From CAYSYY01 sp964576115 [NCBI: uncultured Gemmatimonadota bacterium] (GTDB lineage: Bacteria; Blakebacterota; Blakebacteria; Blakebacterales): a stretch of 42,805 nt of DNA. The stretch is taken from contig CAZNUA010000001.1 of NCBI GenBank assembly GCA_964576115.1, positions 1 to 42,805 on the forward strand, given 5' to 3'. The position numbers and the translations under genes were made by a program. Below, piece by piece: positions 7,569-16,781 of this stretch; the stretch's first letter is position 1, and every line of letters starts with the position of its first letter. The notes below the pieces were generated by a model. That model saw nothing but the letters and a program-made list of their open reading frames with translations. It was not told the origin of the DNA and made no database searches.

Positions 7569-8714
7569 GTGAAGCAACGCGTCTTCAGACAGATCGTGCG
7601 AATGTTCTGCCTCGGGACTCTCCTGGCCGGGTGCGGAACGGCACAGGAGACCGCCCGACAGCAGGAGTTTCCGTGGCACTTCGTCAGGGTCGCAGAACTG
7701 GAAACCGATCACCCCTCCGCCCTGGTCGGGAACCTGGAGTACAACGGGGCTGCGATCGGTCCCGATGGATCCGTGTATGTCGCCACTGATTCCTGGAAAG
7801 GGGTGCACATCTTCGACCGGACGGGCGCCTGGGTCAGGAATCTCGGCGGGGAAGGCCACGGTCCGGGTGAATTCCAGTGGGTCCGGGCGGTCGCGGCCTC
7901 ACCGGACGGCCAGCTGGCTCTCTACGACGAAATCGGCAGAATCAGTCTTTTCACTTCTGACGGTGCTTTCTCGCACTCATTCAGATATCAGATCCGCAGC
8001 GATCTTCGCACCAGTCTCTCTTTCTCGGGTTCACGCGGCTTCTGGACCATGAACAGGCCACTCTCTGCCCCGGATCCGTCGGAATCCGGTATCCGGGAAG
8101 ACCTCATTGCTCTCTCCTCGCATGGCGACACTCTGGCCATACACCCGATCCCCGATTCGGTACCGGAGATGGACATCGGTCGGGTGTCGAGTGCCAATCC
8201 CGCCGAAGGAGCCCCGAAGTGGACCGTGTCTCCCGACGGCTTCGCCTGGCTGTTCACGCCGGCCGGGGAGCATCTGGTACGTCTCTCACCGACCGGCGCA
8301 GAGGCTGACAGCATTGCCGTCCAAACCTATCCCCCGGTTTTCACCGAGGCGGAGTGGGCACGGATCATCGAGGCCGAAACGGCCGTTATGCGCGAAGTGG
8401 ATTTCCTGAACGATTCCATCGAACCGACGATCGAGAGACTTGAAGAGATCCGCGATCGCTGGAGCCCCGTTCAGCGCCTCTGGTGGGTTGACGAACACGG
8501 CCTGCTCGTCGATCGCATGACACCTCTATATCCGAGCATCCAGAGAGGGCCCTGGAAGTATGCCGCCCTGACGTCCGACGGATTCATGACTGCGGAAATC
8601 GAGGGGCCGGCAGGTCTGCTCACCGCCGCGCATGGCTATGCTCTCACAGTACGATCGGAGTGGCTCGAGCTGCCCGAGATCACGCTCTGGAGACTTGAAC
8701 CGGTCCAGAGATAG
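7569..8714 (+). CDS. Six-bladed beta-propeller lipoprotein
   Basis: Using the GTG at 7569, with GAGG about 10 bases upstream, the product is 381 residues. It has a lipoprotein signal MFCLGTLLAGCGTAQ just inside the start. Propeller-type repeats follow: AAIGPDGSVYVATDSWKGVH, IFDRTGAWVRNLGGEGHGPG and EFQWVRAVAASPDGQLALYD. They resemble the NHL/6-bladed lipoproteins whose GxGPGEF motif recurs in Bacteroidota, Acidobacteriota and Gemmatimonadota. Such proteins are surface or periplasmic, with ligands mostly unknown. A longer frame from 7353 overlaps the DUF4197 gene in another frame and lacks a signal peptide, so I rejected it. A related gene is at 13592-14926. Confidence 0.8.
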   Translation: MKQRVFRQIVRMFCLGTLLAGCGTAQETARQQEFPWHFVRVAELETDHPSALVGNLEYNGAAIGPDGSVYVATDSWKGVHIFDRTGAWVRNLGGEGHGPGEFQWVRAVAASPDGQLALYDEIGRISLFTSDGAFSHSFRYQIRSDLRTSLSFSGSRGFWTMNRPLSAPDPSESGIREDLIALSSHGDTLAIHPIPDSVPEMDIGRVSSANPAEGAPKWTVSPDGFAWLFTPAGEHLVRLSPTGAEADSIAVQTYPPVFTEAEWARIIEAETAVMREVDFLNDSIEPTIERLEEIRDRWSPVQRLWWVDEHGLLVDRMTPLYPSIQRGPWKYAALTSDGFMTAEIEGPAGLLTAAHGYALTVRSEWLELPEITLWRLEPVQR

Positions 8715-8744
8715 GAGCCCGGGTCGCACCTTCACGGGGTTGAC

Positions 8745-8772
8745 CGCCGCCCGTCCGTAAAGACGGGCGGCG
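8745..8772. terminator. Hairpin between convergent genes
   Basis: An 11-base-pair perfect stem (arms 8745-8755 and 8762-8772, core GCCGCCCGTC / GACGGGCGGC) with a six-base CGTAAA loop lies 30 bases after the propeller gene and 43 before the end of the DUF35 gene. There is no T run on either side, so it may act as a bidirectional 3'-end hairpin rather than a classical intrinsic terminator. Confidence 0.6.
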
Positions 8773-8789
8773 TCGGTTCCGTGCCCCAG

Positions 8790-8816
8790 GAGCCTGTCGG
8801 AGTAATCTCCGGCTGC
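8790..8816 (+). repeat. 3'-end repeat, copy 1
   Basis: GAGCCTGTCGGAGTAATC followed by TCCGGCTGC occurs here and in inverse orientation at 25810-25837. It can fold on itself through GGAG/CTCC and AGCC/GGCT pairs. Both copies sit in gaps between convergent genes and touch the stop codon of the minus-strand gene. Confidence 0.6.
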
Positions 8817-9202
8817 TAAACCAGGATCGCCTTGTAGGCGTACTGGTGGATCCCGGCGTGGCCCTCGCAACGCACGCGGCGCAGCATCAGTTTGACCTTC
8901 GCGCCGATCTCGATCGCCTCGGGATCGCCGTCGACCACCTGGGCGGTCAGCCTCGCCCCTTCGGGGGTCTCGATAATGGCGATCGGCAGGGGCGCCTCGG
9001 CGTTGAACTCCTCGGCCGGCACGTGCACGATCGTCCACGACAGAATGGTGCCCTCGGGGGTCAGGTTGATCGGCTCGAACTTCCGGGATCCGCACTCGGG
9101 GCAGATGAGCCGGGGCGGAAAGGCAACGTAGCCGCACCCGCACTTGCCGGCCTCCAGGCGGTACCGCTGCGGGATCTCACGCGTGTATTTCGGGACGATC
9201 AT
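8816..9202 (-). CDS. DUF35 OB-fold and zinc-ribbon protein, thiolase partner
   Basis: The 128-residue protein has an N-terminal rubredoxin-like zinc ribbon (Cys21, Cys23, Cys34, Cys37 in [17 protein letters not shown]) and a C-terminal OB-fold ([36 protein letters not shown]). This is the DUF35 family. In archaea the DUF35 protein bridges acetoacetyl-CoA thiolase and HMG-CoA synthase and holds CoA in a shared site. Here the gene follows exactly those two genes, and its ATG overlaps the thiolase stop codon (ATGA). The ribosome site GGAGG lies in the end of the thiolase gene. The product very probably forms a complex with both upstream enzymes in the cytoplasm. Confidence 0.9.
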   Translation of the reverse strand: MIVPKYTREIPQRYRLEAGKCGCGYVAFPPRLICPECGSRKFEPINLTPEGTILSWTIVHVPAEEFNAEAPLPIAIIETPEGARLTAQVVDGDPEAIEIGAKVKLMLRRVRCEGHAGIHQYAYKAILV

Positions 9203-10350
9203 GCCTCGGCCTCCAGGATGTGCACGACGCTGCTGGCGCCGCTGCCGCCCATGTTCTGTGCCAGGGCCACTCGGGCCCCCTCGATCTGGCGCTCACCGGC
9301 TTCACCGCGCAGCTGCTCGGTAAGTTCGATGATCTGCGCCACACCCGAGGCACCGACCGGATGGCCCTTCGACTTCAGGCCTCCGCTGGTGTTGATCGGG
9401 ATCTTCCCGTCCCGCCGGGTCATTCCGGCCGAGACGGCCTCGCCCGACTTGCCCCGCTCGACCAGCCCGAGTTCCTCCATGACAACCAGTTCGGCGATGG
9501 TGAAGCAGTCGTGCACCTCGGCCACGTCGAGGTCGTCGGGACCGATCCCCGCCATGGCGAAAGCCCGCTCGCCTGCCTTGCCGGCCGAGGGGATGGTGGC
9601 GATTTCCTTCCGGTTGTGCAGGGCCAGGACGTCGGTGGCCTGACCCGAGCCGATGATCTTCACGACCGGCTTGCCAAGCTTCTTCGCCATTTCCACCGGG
9701 GCCACGATCACGGCCGCGGCGCCGTCTGTGACCGGCGAGCAGTCCAGCAGGCGCAGGGGTGCGGCCACCAGGGTCGAATTCATGACCTGCTCGCGGCTCA
9801 CCGCGAAGGGGAACTGCGCCCGCGGATTCAGGGCCCCGTTGGCGTGGTTCTTTACCGCCACGTCGGCCAGCTGTTCGCGGGTGGTGCCGTATTTCGCCAT
9901 GTGGGCGTTGGCCATGAAAGCGTAGAGGCCGGGGAAGGTGATCCCGTGGAAGGCCTCGTACTCCTGGTCGGCCGCCGTGGCCAGGGCGAAGGTGGCATCG
10001 GCCCCGTCGTTCATCTTCTCCACCCCGCCGGCCAGCACGATGTCGCTCACCCCGCTGGCCACTTCGATGAAGGCCTGTCTGACGCTGATACCGCCCGAGG
10101 CACAGGCCGACTCGATCCTGGTCGAGGGAATGCCCGCCACACCCAGGTAGTCGGCGCAGAGCGCGGCGATGTGTTCCTGGTGCACGAAGAGCCCGCTCGA
10201 CATCGAGCCCACGTACATGCTGTCGATGTGATCCACGCCGGCGTCGTCGATGGCGGCCAGCGCTGCTTCGGTGAACATGGTGCGCAGGGAGGCGTCCCAG
10301 AGTTCGCCGAAACGCGTCATGCCGACGCCGATGATGGCAACCTCTCTCAT
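9199..10350 (-). CDS. Thiolase family protein (acetyl-CoA acetyltransferase, archaeal type)
   Basis: The 383-residue protein has thiolase landmarks: nucleophile Cys83 in ESACASGG, His280 in the VHDCFTIAE block, and His330 in the C-terminal [14 protein letters not shown] motif. The usual second catalytic Cys near the C-terminus is not evident. Cys282 in the HDCF motif is typical of the archaeal/SCP2-like thiolase branch. The likely reaction is condensation of two acetyl-CoA to acetoacetyl-CoA, or the reverse. It has a strong ribosome site (GGGGAGGAG). It lies 17 bases after HMG-CoA synthase and overlaps the DUF35 gene by four bases. In archaea this trio channels acetoacetyl-CoA into HMG-CoA; a degradative role with another 3-oxoacyl-CoA cannot be excluded. 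Confidence 0.9.
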   Translation of the reverse strand: MREVAIIGVGMTRFGELWDASLRTMFTEAALAAIDDAGVDHIDSMYVGSMSSGLFVHQEHIAALCADYLGVAGIPSTRIESACASGGISVRQAFIEVASGVSDIVLAGGVEKMNDGADATFALATAADQEYEAFHGITFPGLYAFMANAHMAKYGTTREQLADVAVKNHANGALNPRAQFPFAVSREQVMNSTLVAAPLRLLDCSPVTDGAAAVIVAPVEMAKKLGKPVVKIIGSGQATDVLALHNRKEIATIPSAGKAGERAFAMAGIGPDDLDVAEVHDCFTIAELVVMEELGLVERGKSGEAVSAGMTRRDGKIPINTSGGLKSKGHPVGASGVAQIIELTEQLRGEAGERQIEGARVALAQNMGGSGASSVVHILEAEA

Positions 10351-10367
10351 CTCTCTCTCCTCCCCGC

Positions 10368-11414
10368 TCAGTCGTTCATGTGGATCTTGCCGCGGAACTT
10401 CGCGTACTCGCCGTAGGTGAGGTAGATCTTCCCCTCATCTCGCAGAGTCGCAAAGCTCGGCGCCAGATCGCGCACGTTTTCGATTTCCTCGGTCACCCGC
10501 AGCACGAAGGCATCGCTGCCGGCCCCCGAGCCGAACGAGACCAGCAGAACCCGATCGCCCGGTTGGGCCACGTCCAGGGTCGACACCAGCCCGGTCGGCG
10601 AGCTGCCCGAGTAGGTATTCCCGATCCAGGGCACGATCCAGCCCGGCTCGATCTGCTCCTTCTCGAATCCGAGAGTCTTGCCCGCCTTCATCGGGAACTT
10701 GCCGTTGGGCATGTGGAATACGCCGTAGGCGAAGTCTTTGGCCTCGAGCCCGGCCCGCTCCATCATCCCCCGCCCTGCACTCAGGACGTGCCGGAAGTAG
10801 GCCGGTTCGCCGGTGAAGCGGCCGCCGTGCATGGGGTACATGCGGCCCTCGCGGCGCCAGAAATCGGCCGTATCGGAGGTGTAGGAGTAGGTGGCTTCGA
10901 TTTCGACGACCACCTTCTCCGAGCCCATGATGAAGGCCGAGCCCCCGGCCGAGGCGGTGAATTCCAAGGCGTCGCCCGGGGCTCCCTGCGAGGTGTCGGC
11001 CCCGATACCGAGGGCGTATTTCATCTCCCCGGCCTTGACGTGGCTGTAGGCCACGTACATCGCCTCGGTGCCTGCCTTGCAGGCGAACTCGTAATCGGCG
11101 ACGTGCACGTCGGGACCGATGCCGAGAGCGTCGATCACGACCGTGCCGCTCGGTTTGACGGCATAGGGATGCGATTCGCTGCCGATGTAGACCGCGCCGA
11201 TCTCGAGCGGATCGATGCGGGCGCGTGCAAGGGCGTACTTGGCCGCCTGCACCGAGATGGTGATCGTATCCTCATCCACACCGGGGACGGTTTTCTCCTG
11301 AACCAGCAGGCCGTTGGTGACCGTGGCCGGATCCTTCCCCCACTGTGAAGCGATCTCTTCCACCTTGATGCGATAGCGGGGAACGTACGCTCCATATCCA
11401 ACGATACCGGTCAT
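10368..11414 (-). CDS. Hydroxymethylglutaryl-CoA synthase, archaeal type
   Basis: The 348-residue protein matches archaeal-type HMG-CoA synthase, which condenses acetoacetyl-CoA with acetyl-CoA to HMG-CoA. The start [17 protein letters not shown] is characteristic of the family. The predicted catalytic Glu80 ([11 protein letters not shown]), Cys112 ([12 protein letters not shown]) and His234 ([11 protein letters not shown]) are all present. The ATG follows a GGGGAG site. It is the first gene of an operon with thiolase and DUF35, the same trio as the archaeal mevalonate complex. No HMG-CoA reductase, HMG-CoA lyase or mevalonate kinase gene is in the window, so isoprenoid synthesis is plausible but unproven. 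Downstream steps must lie elsewhere. Confidence 0.9.
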   Translation of the reverse strand: MTGIVGYGAYVPRYRIKVEEIASQWGKDPATVTNGLLVQEKTVPGVDEDTITISVQAAKYALARARIDPLEIGAVYIGSESHPYAVKPSGTVVIDALGIGPDVHVADYEFACKAGTEAMYVAYSHVKAGEMKYALGIGADTSQGAPGDALEFTASAGGSAFIMGSEKVVVEIEATYSYTSDTADFWRREGRMYPMHGGRFTGEPAYFRHVLSAGRGMMERAGLEAKDFAYGVFHMPNGKFPMKAGKTLGFEKEQIEPGWIVPWIGNTYSGSSPTGLVSTLDVAQPGDRVLLVSFGSGAGSDAFVLRVTEEIENVRDLAPSFATLRDEGKIYLTYGEYAKFRGKIHMND

Positions 11415-11541
11415 GGGGCTCCCCTGTGGCTCGCGTGGTCGGTGTGAGAACTGGTGAGTATGGCGGGTTCCTCCTCGTGCGTGCTGCAGCTTTGTCGGGC
11501 ACGGGAGAATCTACAATGAGCGCCAGCCGGAAACAACCGAT

Positions 11542-12345
11542 TCAGAGAGCAGCGACGATATAGACCAGCCAGGTTTCCTGGTTCTCCTCAACGCTCGTCT
11601 CGACATACTCGCCGGTCCCGACCCCCTCGTCGTCGACTTGCTCCCAGAAAACGGTCAGGTGGCTGAAACCGGCTTCGGTGAGACAATCGCGCACCTCGGG
11701 CAGGGACCAGAGCCGCCAGTCGTAGCTGAATGCCCGCCCCAGTTCCGAGCCGTCGGGGAAGACAAAGGAGATGTGGCAGCGGGTCAGGCCGGTCAGGGGA
11801 TTGTAGAATTCCTGCTCCCAGCGGTAGGTGAAACCGTCACCCTCGCGCTCCTCGGTGGTGGCAACGATGGCTTCGGTGCCGCCGTACATCTCGAGCACCA
11901 GGATACCCTCGGAGCCGATCGCCGAGCGCACCCCCGCCAGGTAGCGCATCAGGTCGGCCCGGTTCATGAGAGCGTTGAAGGAGAAGTTCATGGCGCTGAC
12001 CACATCGGCCTCGATCCCGCTCACCTGGCGCACGTCGGCGGTCACCAGGTCCACCCGGGCGGCTGTTTCCTCGCCCAAAGGATCGAGATTGTGCTCCCGG
12101 CCCCAGGCCAGGGCCTCGGCATCGATGTCGATCGCCACCGCCCGGCGGTGTTCGTCTCCCCTGACCCATTCGGCCGAGAGCAGGGCTGTGCCGGCAAAAT
12201 CTTCTCGCAACACGAGCGGCTCGCGGCCCCGCAGCTCGCGGAAGCGGCTCGTGATGATCTCGATGTCGGTTTCGGGATTCTGGACCGACCGCTGGTAAAT
12301 CTCCCAGCGGTCGGCTCCCGCAGCTGTCAGATCGTTCTGCTCCAT
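11542..12345 (-). CDS. Class I SAM-dependent methyltransferase
   Basis: The 267-residue cytoplasmic protein has a Rossmann-type methyltransferase fold. The glycine-containing motif I is VLREDFAGTALLSAEWV, followed by an acidic end of strand 2 (AVAIDIDAEALAWGREHN). Later come DLVTADVRQV, VVSAMNFSFNALMNRADLM and LVLEMYGGTEAIV. The substrate is not apparent. The ATG is preceded by a GGGAGG-containing sequence. It stands between the HMG-CoA operon and the asparaginase gene on the same strand, with gaps of 94 bases or more, so it may be a separate unit. The C-terminal half (WRLWSLPEVRDCLTEAGFSH) is typical of small-molecule methyltransferases. Confidence 0.82.
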   Translation of the reverse strand: MEQNDLTAAGADRWEIYQRSVQNPETDIEIITSRFRELRGREPLVLREDFAGTALLSAEWVRGDEHRRAVAIDIDAEALAWGREHNLDPLGEETAARVDLVTADVRQVSGIEADVVSAMNFSFNALMNRADLMRYLAGVRSAIGSEGILVLEMYGGTEAIVATTEEREGDGFTYRWEQEFYNPLTGLTRCHISFVFPDGSELGRAFSYDWRLWSLPEVRDCLTEAGFSHLTVFWEQVDDEGVGTGEYVETSVEENQETWLVYIVAAL

Positions 12346-12439
12346 CGGTATGTTCCCTAACCTCCCATTTCCGAATTCCGACTCACTGCCTACACCACCC
12401 TACAGTGACGCCTGCCCTCGGACGACGATGCCGTTGAAC

Positions 12440-13483
12440 TCAGTATTCGCTGAAGATCCGGGCGATCTCGGTCTCGTCCTCGGTCACGGTCAGGGCCAGC
12501 ATCAGCAGGATGCGGGCCTTGTGGGCAGGGAGCGTATCCACCCCTCTCGTGACTCTGCCCTCGGGGGTGCGCGAACCGCGTACGATCGTCACCCCGGCTT
12601 CGCGCAGCAGGCGCCAGGCCCCCGAGAACGACGACGGCGCCCCGCCGGCTCCGACCCCCTCCACGACAAGCGCGCGGCAACCGCCCTCAATGAATCCGGT
12701 CACGGCGTGCTCGTCGATCCCGATATAGGTCGAGACGATATCCACCCGGGGCAGTCTATCGAGACCCGCCAGATCGAATTCCGAATCGGCCGTGTGCCGC
12801 CGGGTCGGCCGGCGGTAGAAAACGACCCCGTCGGAGTCGACCCAGCCGAGCAGGCCGAGGGCCCCGCTGGTGAAGGTGTGCAGGCGGTGCGTATCTCCTT
12901 TGTAGACATCGCGGGCCGAGTTGATCTCGTCGTTGAGCATGACCATCGCCCCCATGCCCACCGCGGCCGGATCGGCCGCCACCCGGATGGCGTTGAAGAG
13001 ATTCATCGGCCCGTCGGCCGAGACCGAACTGGAGGGGCGCATTGCGCCGGTACAGACCACCGGCTTGCGGCTCTTCACCGTCAGGTGCAGGAAGAAGGCG
13101 GTTTCATCGAGGGTGTCTGTGCCGTGGGTGACCACCACCCCGTCGCAGGGTTCAGGCCCCTCGAGCAACTCGGTGATCCGCTGCGACATGGCGATCCAGC
13201 GCTGAACGCTCATCGAACCCGAGGGGATATTGCTGAACTGCTCCACCCGAACCTCGGCGATGTCCTCGATGCCCGGGATCATCTCGAGCAGCTGCTGGCC
13301 GGTGAAGCCGATCGAGTACCCGCTGACCCGGGTCGGCGAGCCGGCCCGGCTGGCGATCGTGCCGCCGGTGGCCAGAACGACCACCTTCGGTTTCGCGCTC
13401 TGTGCTCCGACTGCACCAGGTCCGAGAGCAAGCAGTGCGGTAATGATGAACATCGACCTTATCGGACGGGAGCGGATCGTCAT
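12440..13483 (-). CDS. ansB: Exported L-asparaginase (type II)
   Basis: From the ATG at 13481-13483, with a strong AGGAGG site, the 347-residue precursor has a signal peptide (RSMFIITALLALGPGAVGAQ). A type I/II asparaginase core follows, hydrolysing L-asparagine to aspartate and ammonia. Catalytic motifs are intact: VLATGGTIASRAG (nucleophile Thr about 42) and VTHGTDTLDETAFF (Thr119, Asp124 region). Lys137 lies in the TVKSRKP block before VVCTGAMRP. The signal peptide puts it in the periplasm, as for AnsB enzymes. An in-frame start 22 codons upstream would bury the signal and was rejected. Specificity between Asn and Gln cannot be read with certainty. Confidence 0.92.
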   Translation of the reverse strand: MTIRSRPIRSMFIITALLALGPGAVGAQSAKPKVVVLATGGTIASRAGSPTRVSGYSIGFTGQQLLEMIPGIEDIAEVRVEQFSNIPSGSMSVQRWIAMSQRITELLEGPEPCDGVVVTHGTDTLDETAFFLHLTVKSRKPVVCTGAMRPSSSVSADGPMNLFNAIRVAADPAAVGMGAMVMLNDEINSARDVYKGDTHRLHTFTSGALGLLGWVDSDGVVFYRRPTRRHTADSEFDLAGLDRLPRVDIVSTYIGIDEHAVTGFIEGGCRALVVEGVGAGGAPSSFSGAWRLLREAGVTIVRGSRTPEGRVTRGVDTLPAHKARILLMLALTVTEDETEIARIFSEY

Positions 13484-13591
13484 CTCTGCCTCCTGCCGGC
13501 GGGCACTAGCCGAACGGAATACCGGATCCCGTCCATGATAATCGCTCACAGGACGGTCTGAAACTGTCGAGCGCCGGGCGCCGTTGGTGGA

Positions 13592-14926
13592 TCAGCGACC
13601 GGGATGCACCGGTACGATCAACCGGTAGCAATTCACCACCGGCGTGCCGTCCTCCGTCTGCAGGCAGAGTATCAACCTGTCGCCGCTGACGACCGGCCTC
13701 GGCCAGAAGGGCGGGTCCTTCAACATTTCCTCTCCCGGAAGCTCGAGCTCCCCCAGGTATCCGCCCTCATAGGTAAAGACATCGATCACGGTTTCTTCGA
13801 GCCATAACGGATCGAGGGGAGACGCCTCTTCGGGATCGATATGATCGCTCTGATCCCGACCCTGACCCGATCGCCAGACCCAGATACGGTTCTCACCATC
13901 CAGAACGATGAATTTGTACGGTGCCTTCAGGCGCGGGATCGGCGGACCGTTCCACGTCCAGTCCTCATCGTTGGATCGTACCACCCGGGTCCAGGCTTCC
14001 CGCCACCACTCCCGCTCTTCTCTCTTCGTCGGGACAGGTTCGTCCTCCTTCTCGATGATCAGGACCTTCTCCCCGGCTTCATGAACCTCCAGGCGGTAGG
14101 TGTCGCTGACTCCACAGACGAATCTCCCGGCGGCATCAATCGCCCAGACATACCGGGGCGTGAAAGGAACCGGAAAATTGATCAGGCCTTCGAGGCTGTA
14201 GATCGACCTGGCCGGGTGGTCGATGAGCGGGAGGGTGAGGGTGTCACCGGTCGCCCCCTCCGGGCCGAGGACGATCACACCCTCGGTGGTATCCATCACG
14301 TCCAGCGGGGAGGAGAGGTGGATCGGCAGGTAAACCAGCGAATCGGAGATTACCACCGGCGGATGGGCCAGGGCTTCGGTCTGCGGGATCGGCCAATGGG
14401 TGATCGGGTCACCGGCCAGAGTGTAGATATTCAGGCGCAGGAGGCGGACATCACGAACGACGAGCCGCTTGCGGAAGCCGTCCCACGTCAGGCCACGGGG
14501 ATTGCGAAATTCACCGGGACCGGCTCCCAAGCGTCCAATATCCCGCACGTGCCTGCCTTCATCGCTGTATACCCTGACCGAGTGCGTCTGACCGTCCAGG
14601 ATACAGAGGGCACCATCGCACCAGTCATATCCGCGGACATCACCCAGTAAATAGGCCTCGTCTTGCGTTGCTGCCCCGATCGAGGCCTCCAATTCGAGCC
14701 GCGCCCCACCCCTCCAGAGTGAACCGGAGACGGTCCGAACCACCGGGATCCCATCCTCCAACGACTGTTCACTCAACCACTCACCGGCTGCCGAGGACTG
14801 GCCGTGTGAACATCCGGTTGCCAGCAGGATAGCCATGCCGAAGACAAGACTGAGGAGCGGATGGAGGCAGCGATGCAGGTACTGCCGTAACGGCCTGTCA
14901 CGCCGATCAGGAGGGTGAACAGTCAT
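13592..14926 (-). CDS. Six-bladed beta-propeller lipoprotein, second copy
   Basis: The 444-residue protein carries a lipoprotein signal (SLVFGMAILLATGCSHGQ, LATGC lipobox) preceded by about 30 basic and polar residues. That length suggests either a long n-region or a downstream start. Propeller blades appear at DGQTHSVRVYSDEGRHVRDI, with GRLGAGPGEFRNPRG next, and at YVWAIDAAGRFVCGVSDTYR. The GxGPGEF motif is shared with the propeller gene at 7569-8714, and the fold is probably the same. The role is unknown; related proteins sit on the outer membrane or in the periplasm. It is transcribed away from the PPC-domain gene across a 248-base divergent gap. Confidence 0.78.
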   Translation of the reverse strand: MTVHPPDRRDRPLRQYLHRCLHPLLSLVFGMAILLATGCSHGQSSAAGEWLSEQSLEDGIPVVRTVSGSLWRGGARLELEASIGAATQDEAYLLGDVRGYDWCDGALCILDGQTHSVRVYSDEGRHVRDIGRLGAGPGEFRNPRGLTWDGFRKRLVVRDVRLLRLNIYTLAGDPITHWPIPQTEALAHPPVVISDSLVYLPIHLSSPLDVMDTTEGVIVLGPEGATGDTLTLPLIDHPARSIYSLEGLINFPVPFTPRYVWAIDAAGRFVCGVSDTYRLEVHEAGEKVLIIEKEDEPVPTKREEREWWREAWTRVVRSNDEDWTWNGPPIPRLKAPYKFIVLDGENRIWVWRSGQGRDQSDHIDPEEASPLDPLWLEETVIDVFTYEGGYLGELELPGEEMLKDPPFWPRPVVSGDRLILCLQTEDGTPVVNCYRLIVPVHPGR

Positions 14927-15024
14927 GGCAATATCCAGTCACAGGAACGGTCTGCAGGCTGTGAATTTCGATCAATTGATTTCTGTCCCCACGGTAGTGC
15001 GGTCGGTACCGTCATGATGTACGA

Positions 15025-15087
15025 TATAATTCGTATTTTGTTTCGCTGACCCCGTGGAACCGTTCCCGATCAGACAGAGACGGTTCC
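15025..15087 (+). promoter_or_regulatory. Possible -10 box and leader hairpin
   Basis: The divergent gap before the PPC-domain gene has a perfect TATAAT at 15025-15030. It also has an eight-base-pair inverted repeat GGAACCGT / ACGGTTCC (15056-15063 and 15080-15087). No good -35 box is visible 17 bases upstream of the TATAAT, so promoter use is uncertain. The hairpin would fall in the untranslated leader of the gene starting at 15175. Confidence 0.3.
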
Positions 15088-15174
15088 GGAGACAGACCTC
15101 CGCAGCCCGGTGCGTTCCGGGTAGGCACCATCCGCCCGGTCGTGATATCCTCTGCCCCTCGAGAGGAGGAAGAG

Positions 15175-16773
15175 ATGAAGTCACGCGTTGCTGCCCTGCC
15201 CGTCCTGCTTCTGACCGCCAGCCTGATCCTGTCGAGCACACCGTCGCCGACCGCGGCTCAGGAAGCCCTCCCCGGCGAGGTTTCGGGGCTGGTCAACGAA
15301 AGTCTCGCTCTGGTCCTGAACACCCTGCCCCGCCGGGTCGACGAGCCCCTCCGGGTGGCGGTTGAGGGACTGCAGACCGGGGACCGCGAGACCCGGCTCG
15401 GCGAGCTCTTCGCCATGGCCCTCACGACCCGGCTGGTGCAGCGCGAGGACGATCGGTACGAGGTCGTCGCCCTGCAGCATTACGAATCGATGATGATGGC
15501 CGACCTGCCTGCAGGTGTGATCCGGGCGGGGATCGAACACATCGATCTGGTCGTCAACGGCAAGCTCTACCTGACCGAGGAGGCGCTCACCGCCGTGATC
15601 CAGATCGTTCGCCTCTCGAACATGACGGTCGTGGACGGATTCGAACGAACCTTGCCGGCTTCACCGCGCACGCGGGAACTGATCGGTTCCGCTGGTGGTG
15701 TTGCGACCGGGGGAGACGGTTACGAACCCGACTCTCCCGACGGGGCCCGCACGCTCGTTCCGGGCCAGGTTCTGAGCGGGCACTCGCTCATGCCCGAGGG
15801 CGACGAAGACTGGTTTTATTTCGAAAACGACGATACCGGCATGGTCACGGTCCATACCCTGGGTCAGATCGACACCTATCTCGAGGTCTACGACGCCGGC
15901 GATCTCTACACCATCCTGACCGAGAACGACGATTACGAGGACGGTAATGCCCGGGTCGTCTTCTATTCCAGTCCGGGCCGGCGCTTCATCGTCAAGGCGC
16001 GGGGATTCAGCCCCTCCAGCACCGGCGAGTACGGGATCGGGTGTGCCTTCGAACCGGTCGGGGAGGATTCGGGCGAGCCCGACAACCTGCTCGAACAGGC
16101 CGGGGACCTGTCTCCTGACGGTGAGTGGCACGACAGACTGATCATGCCCGTCGGCGACAGCGACTGGTTCGCCGTCGAGGTGCCGGCTTCAATGGGCAGC
16201 GGAGCGGTCCTGCGGGTGGAAACCGCAGGAGACATGGATACCGTCATGGAACTGTATGCAGCGGACGGGGAGTCGGTGACCAGCGACGATGACAGCGGGG
16301 AGGGGAACAACGCCCGGATCGATTACGTTCTGCCGCACACCGGCCGATACTACGTACAAATCATGCCCTACAGCACGAATGAGACCGGTCCCTACCGGAT
16401 CAGGGCCGAACTCGAACAGCTCGTCCCCGACGCCTACGAGCCGGACAATATCTTCGATCAGGCCACCCTGATCGAGTTCAACGGGGCCAGCCAGGACCAC
16501 ACCTTCACACCGGAAGCCGAGGAGGACTGGATCCGCTTCACACTCCCCGAGAATCACAACGTCACCATTGAAACGCGCGGCACCCTCGATACCGTCATGA
16601 CTCTGTACGATGAGGGCGGCAACGAGATCGCCGATGATGACGACGGTGGCGAAGGCAACAATGCCCTGATCGAGCGGTACCTGCCGGCGGGTACGTACTT
16701 CGTGCGCATTACCCAGTTCCAGGGCCTGTCGACGAGCAGCGCACCCTACACGGTTCGTGTGACAGGGCGGTAA
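15175..16773 (+). CDS. Secreted protein with FlgO/CsgG-like N-domain and three PPC domains
   Basis: The ATG at 15175 follows GAGGAGGA and gives a 532-residue precursor with a signal peptide (cleavage near PTAAQEA). Residues about 35-170 resemble the FlgO/CsgG-type alpha/beta fold of outer-membrane-associated proteins: PLRVAVEGLQTGDRETRLGE, then IDLVVNGKLYLTEEALTAVI. Three tandem bacterial pre-peptidase C-terminal (PPC) beta-sandwich domains follow. They start at DGYEPDSPDGA, DSGEPDNLLEQAGDL and DAYEPDNIFDQA, each with a DEDWF/DSDWF/EEDWI strand. The second and third carry an acidic DDDSGEGNNA or DDDGGEGNNA turn that probably binds calcium. No protease domain is present, so it is a binding or scaffold protein. 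It heads a likely operon with the methyltransferase-like and GH127 genes. Confidence 0.82.
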   Translation: MKSRVAALPVLLLTASLILSSTPSPTAAQEALPGEVSGLVNESLALVLNTLPRRVDEPLRVAVEGLQTGDRETRLGELFAMALTTRLVQREDDRYEVVALQHYESMMMADLPAGVIRAGIEHIDLVVNGKLYLTEEALTAVIQIVRLSNMTVVDGFERTLPASPRTRELIGSAGGVATGGDGYEPDSPDGARTLVPGQVLSGHSLMPEGDEDWFYFENDDTGMVTVHTLGQIDTYLEVYDAGDLYTILTENDDYEDGNARVVFYSSPGRRFIVKARGFSPSSTGEYGIGCAFEPVGEDSGEPDNLLEQAGDLSPDGEWHDRLIMPVGDSDWFAVEVPASMGSGAVLRVETAGDMDTVMELYAADGESVTSDDDSGEGNNARIDYVLPHTGRYYVQIMPYSTNETGPYRIRAELEQLVPDAYEPDNIFDQATLIEFNGASQDHTFTPEAEEDWIRFTLPENHNVTIETRGTLDTVMTLYDEGGNEIADDDDGGEGNNALIERYLPAGTYFVRITQFQGLSTSSAPYTVRVTGR

Positions 16774-16781
16774 ACGGCGGC

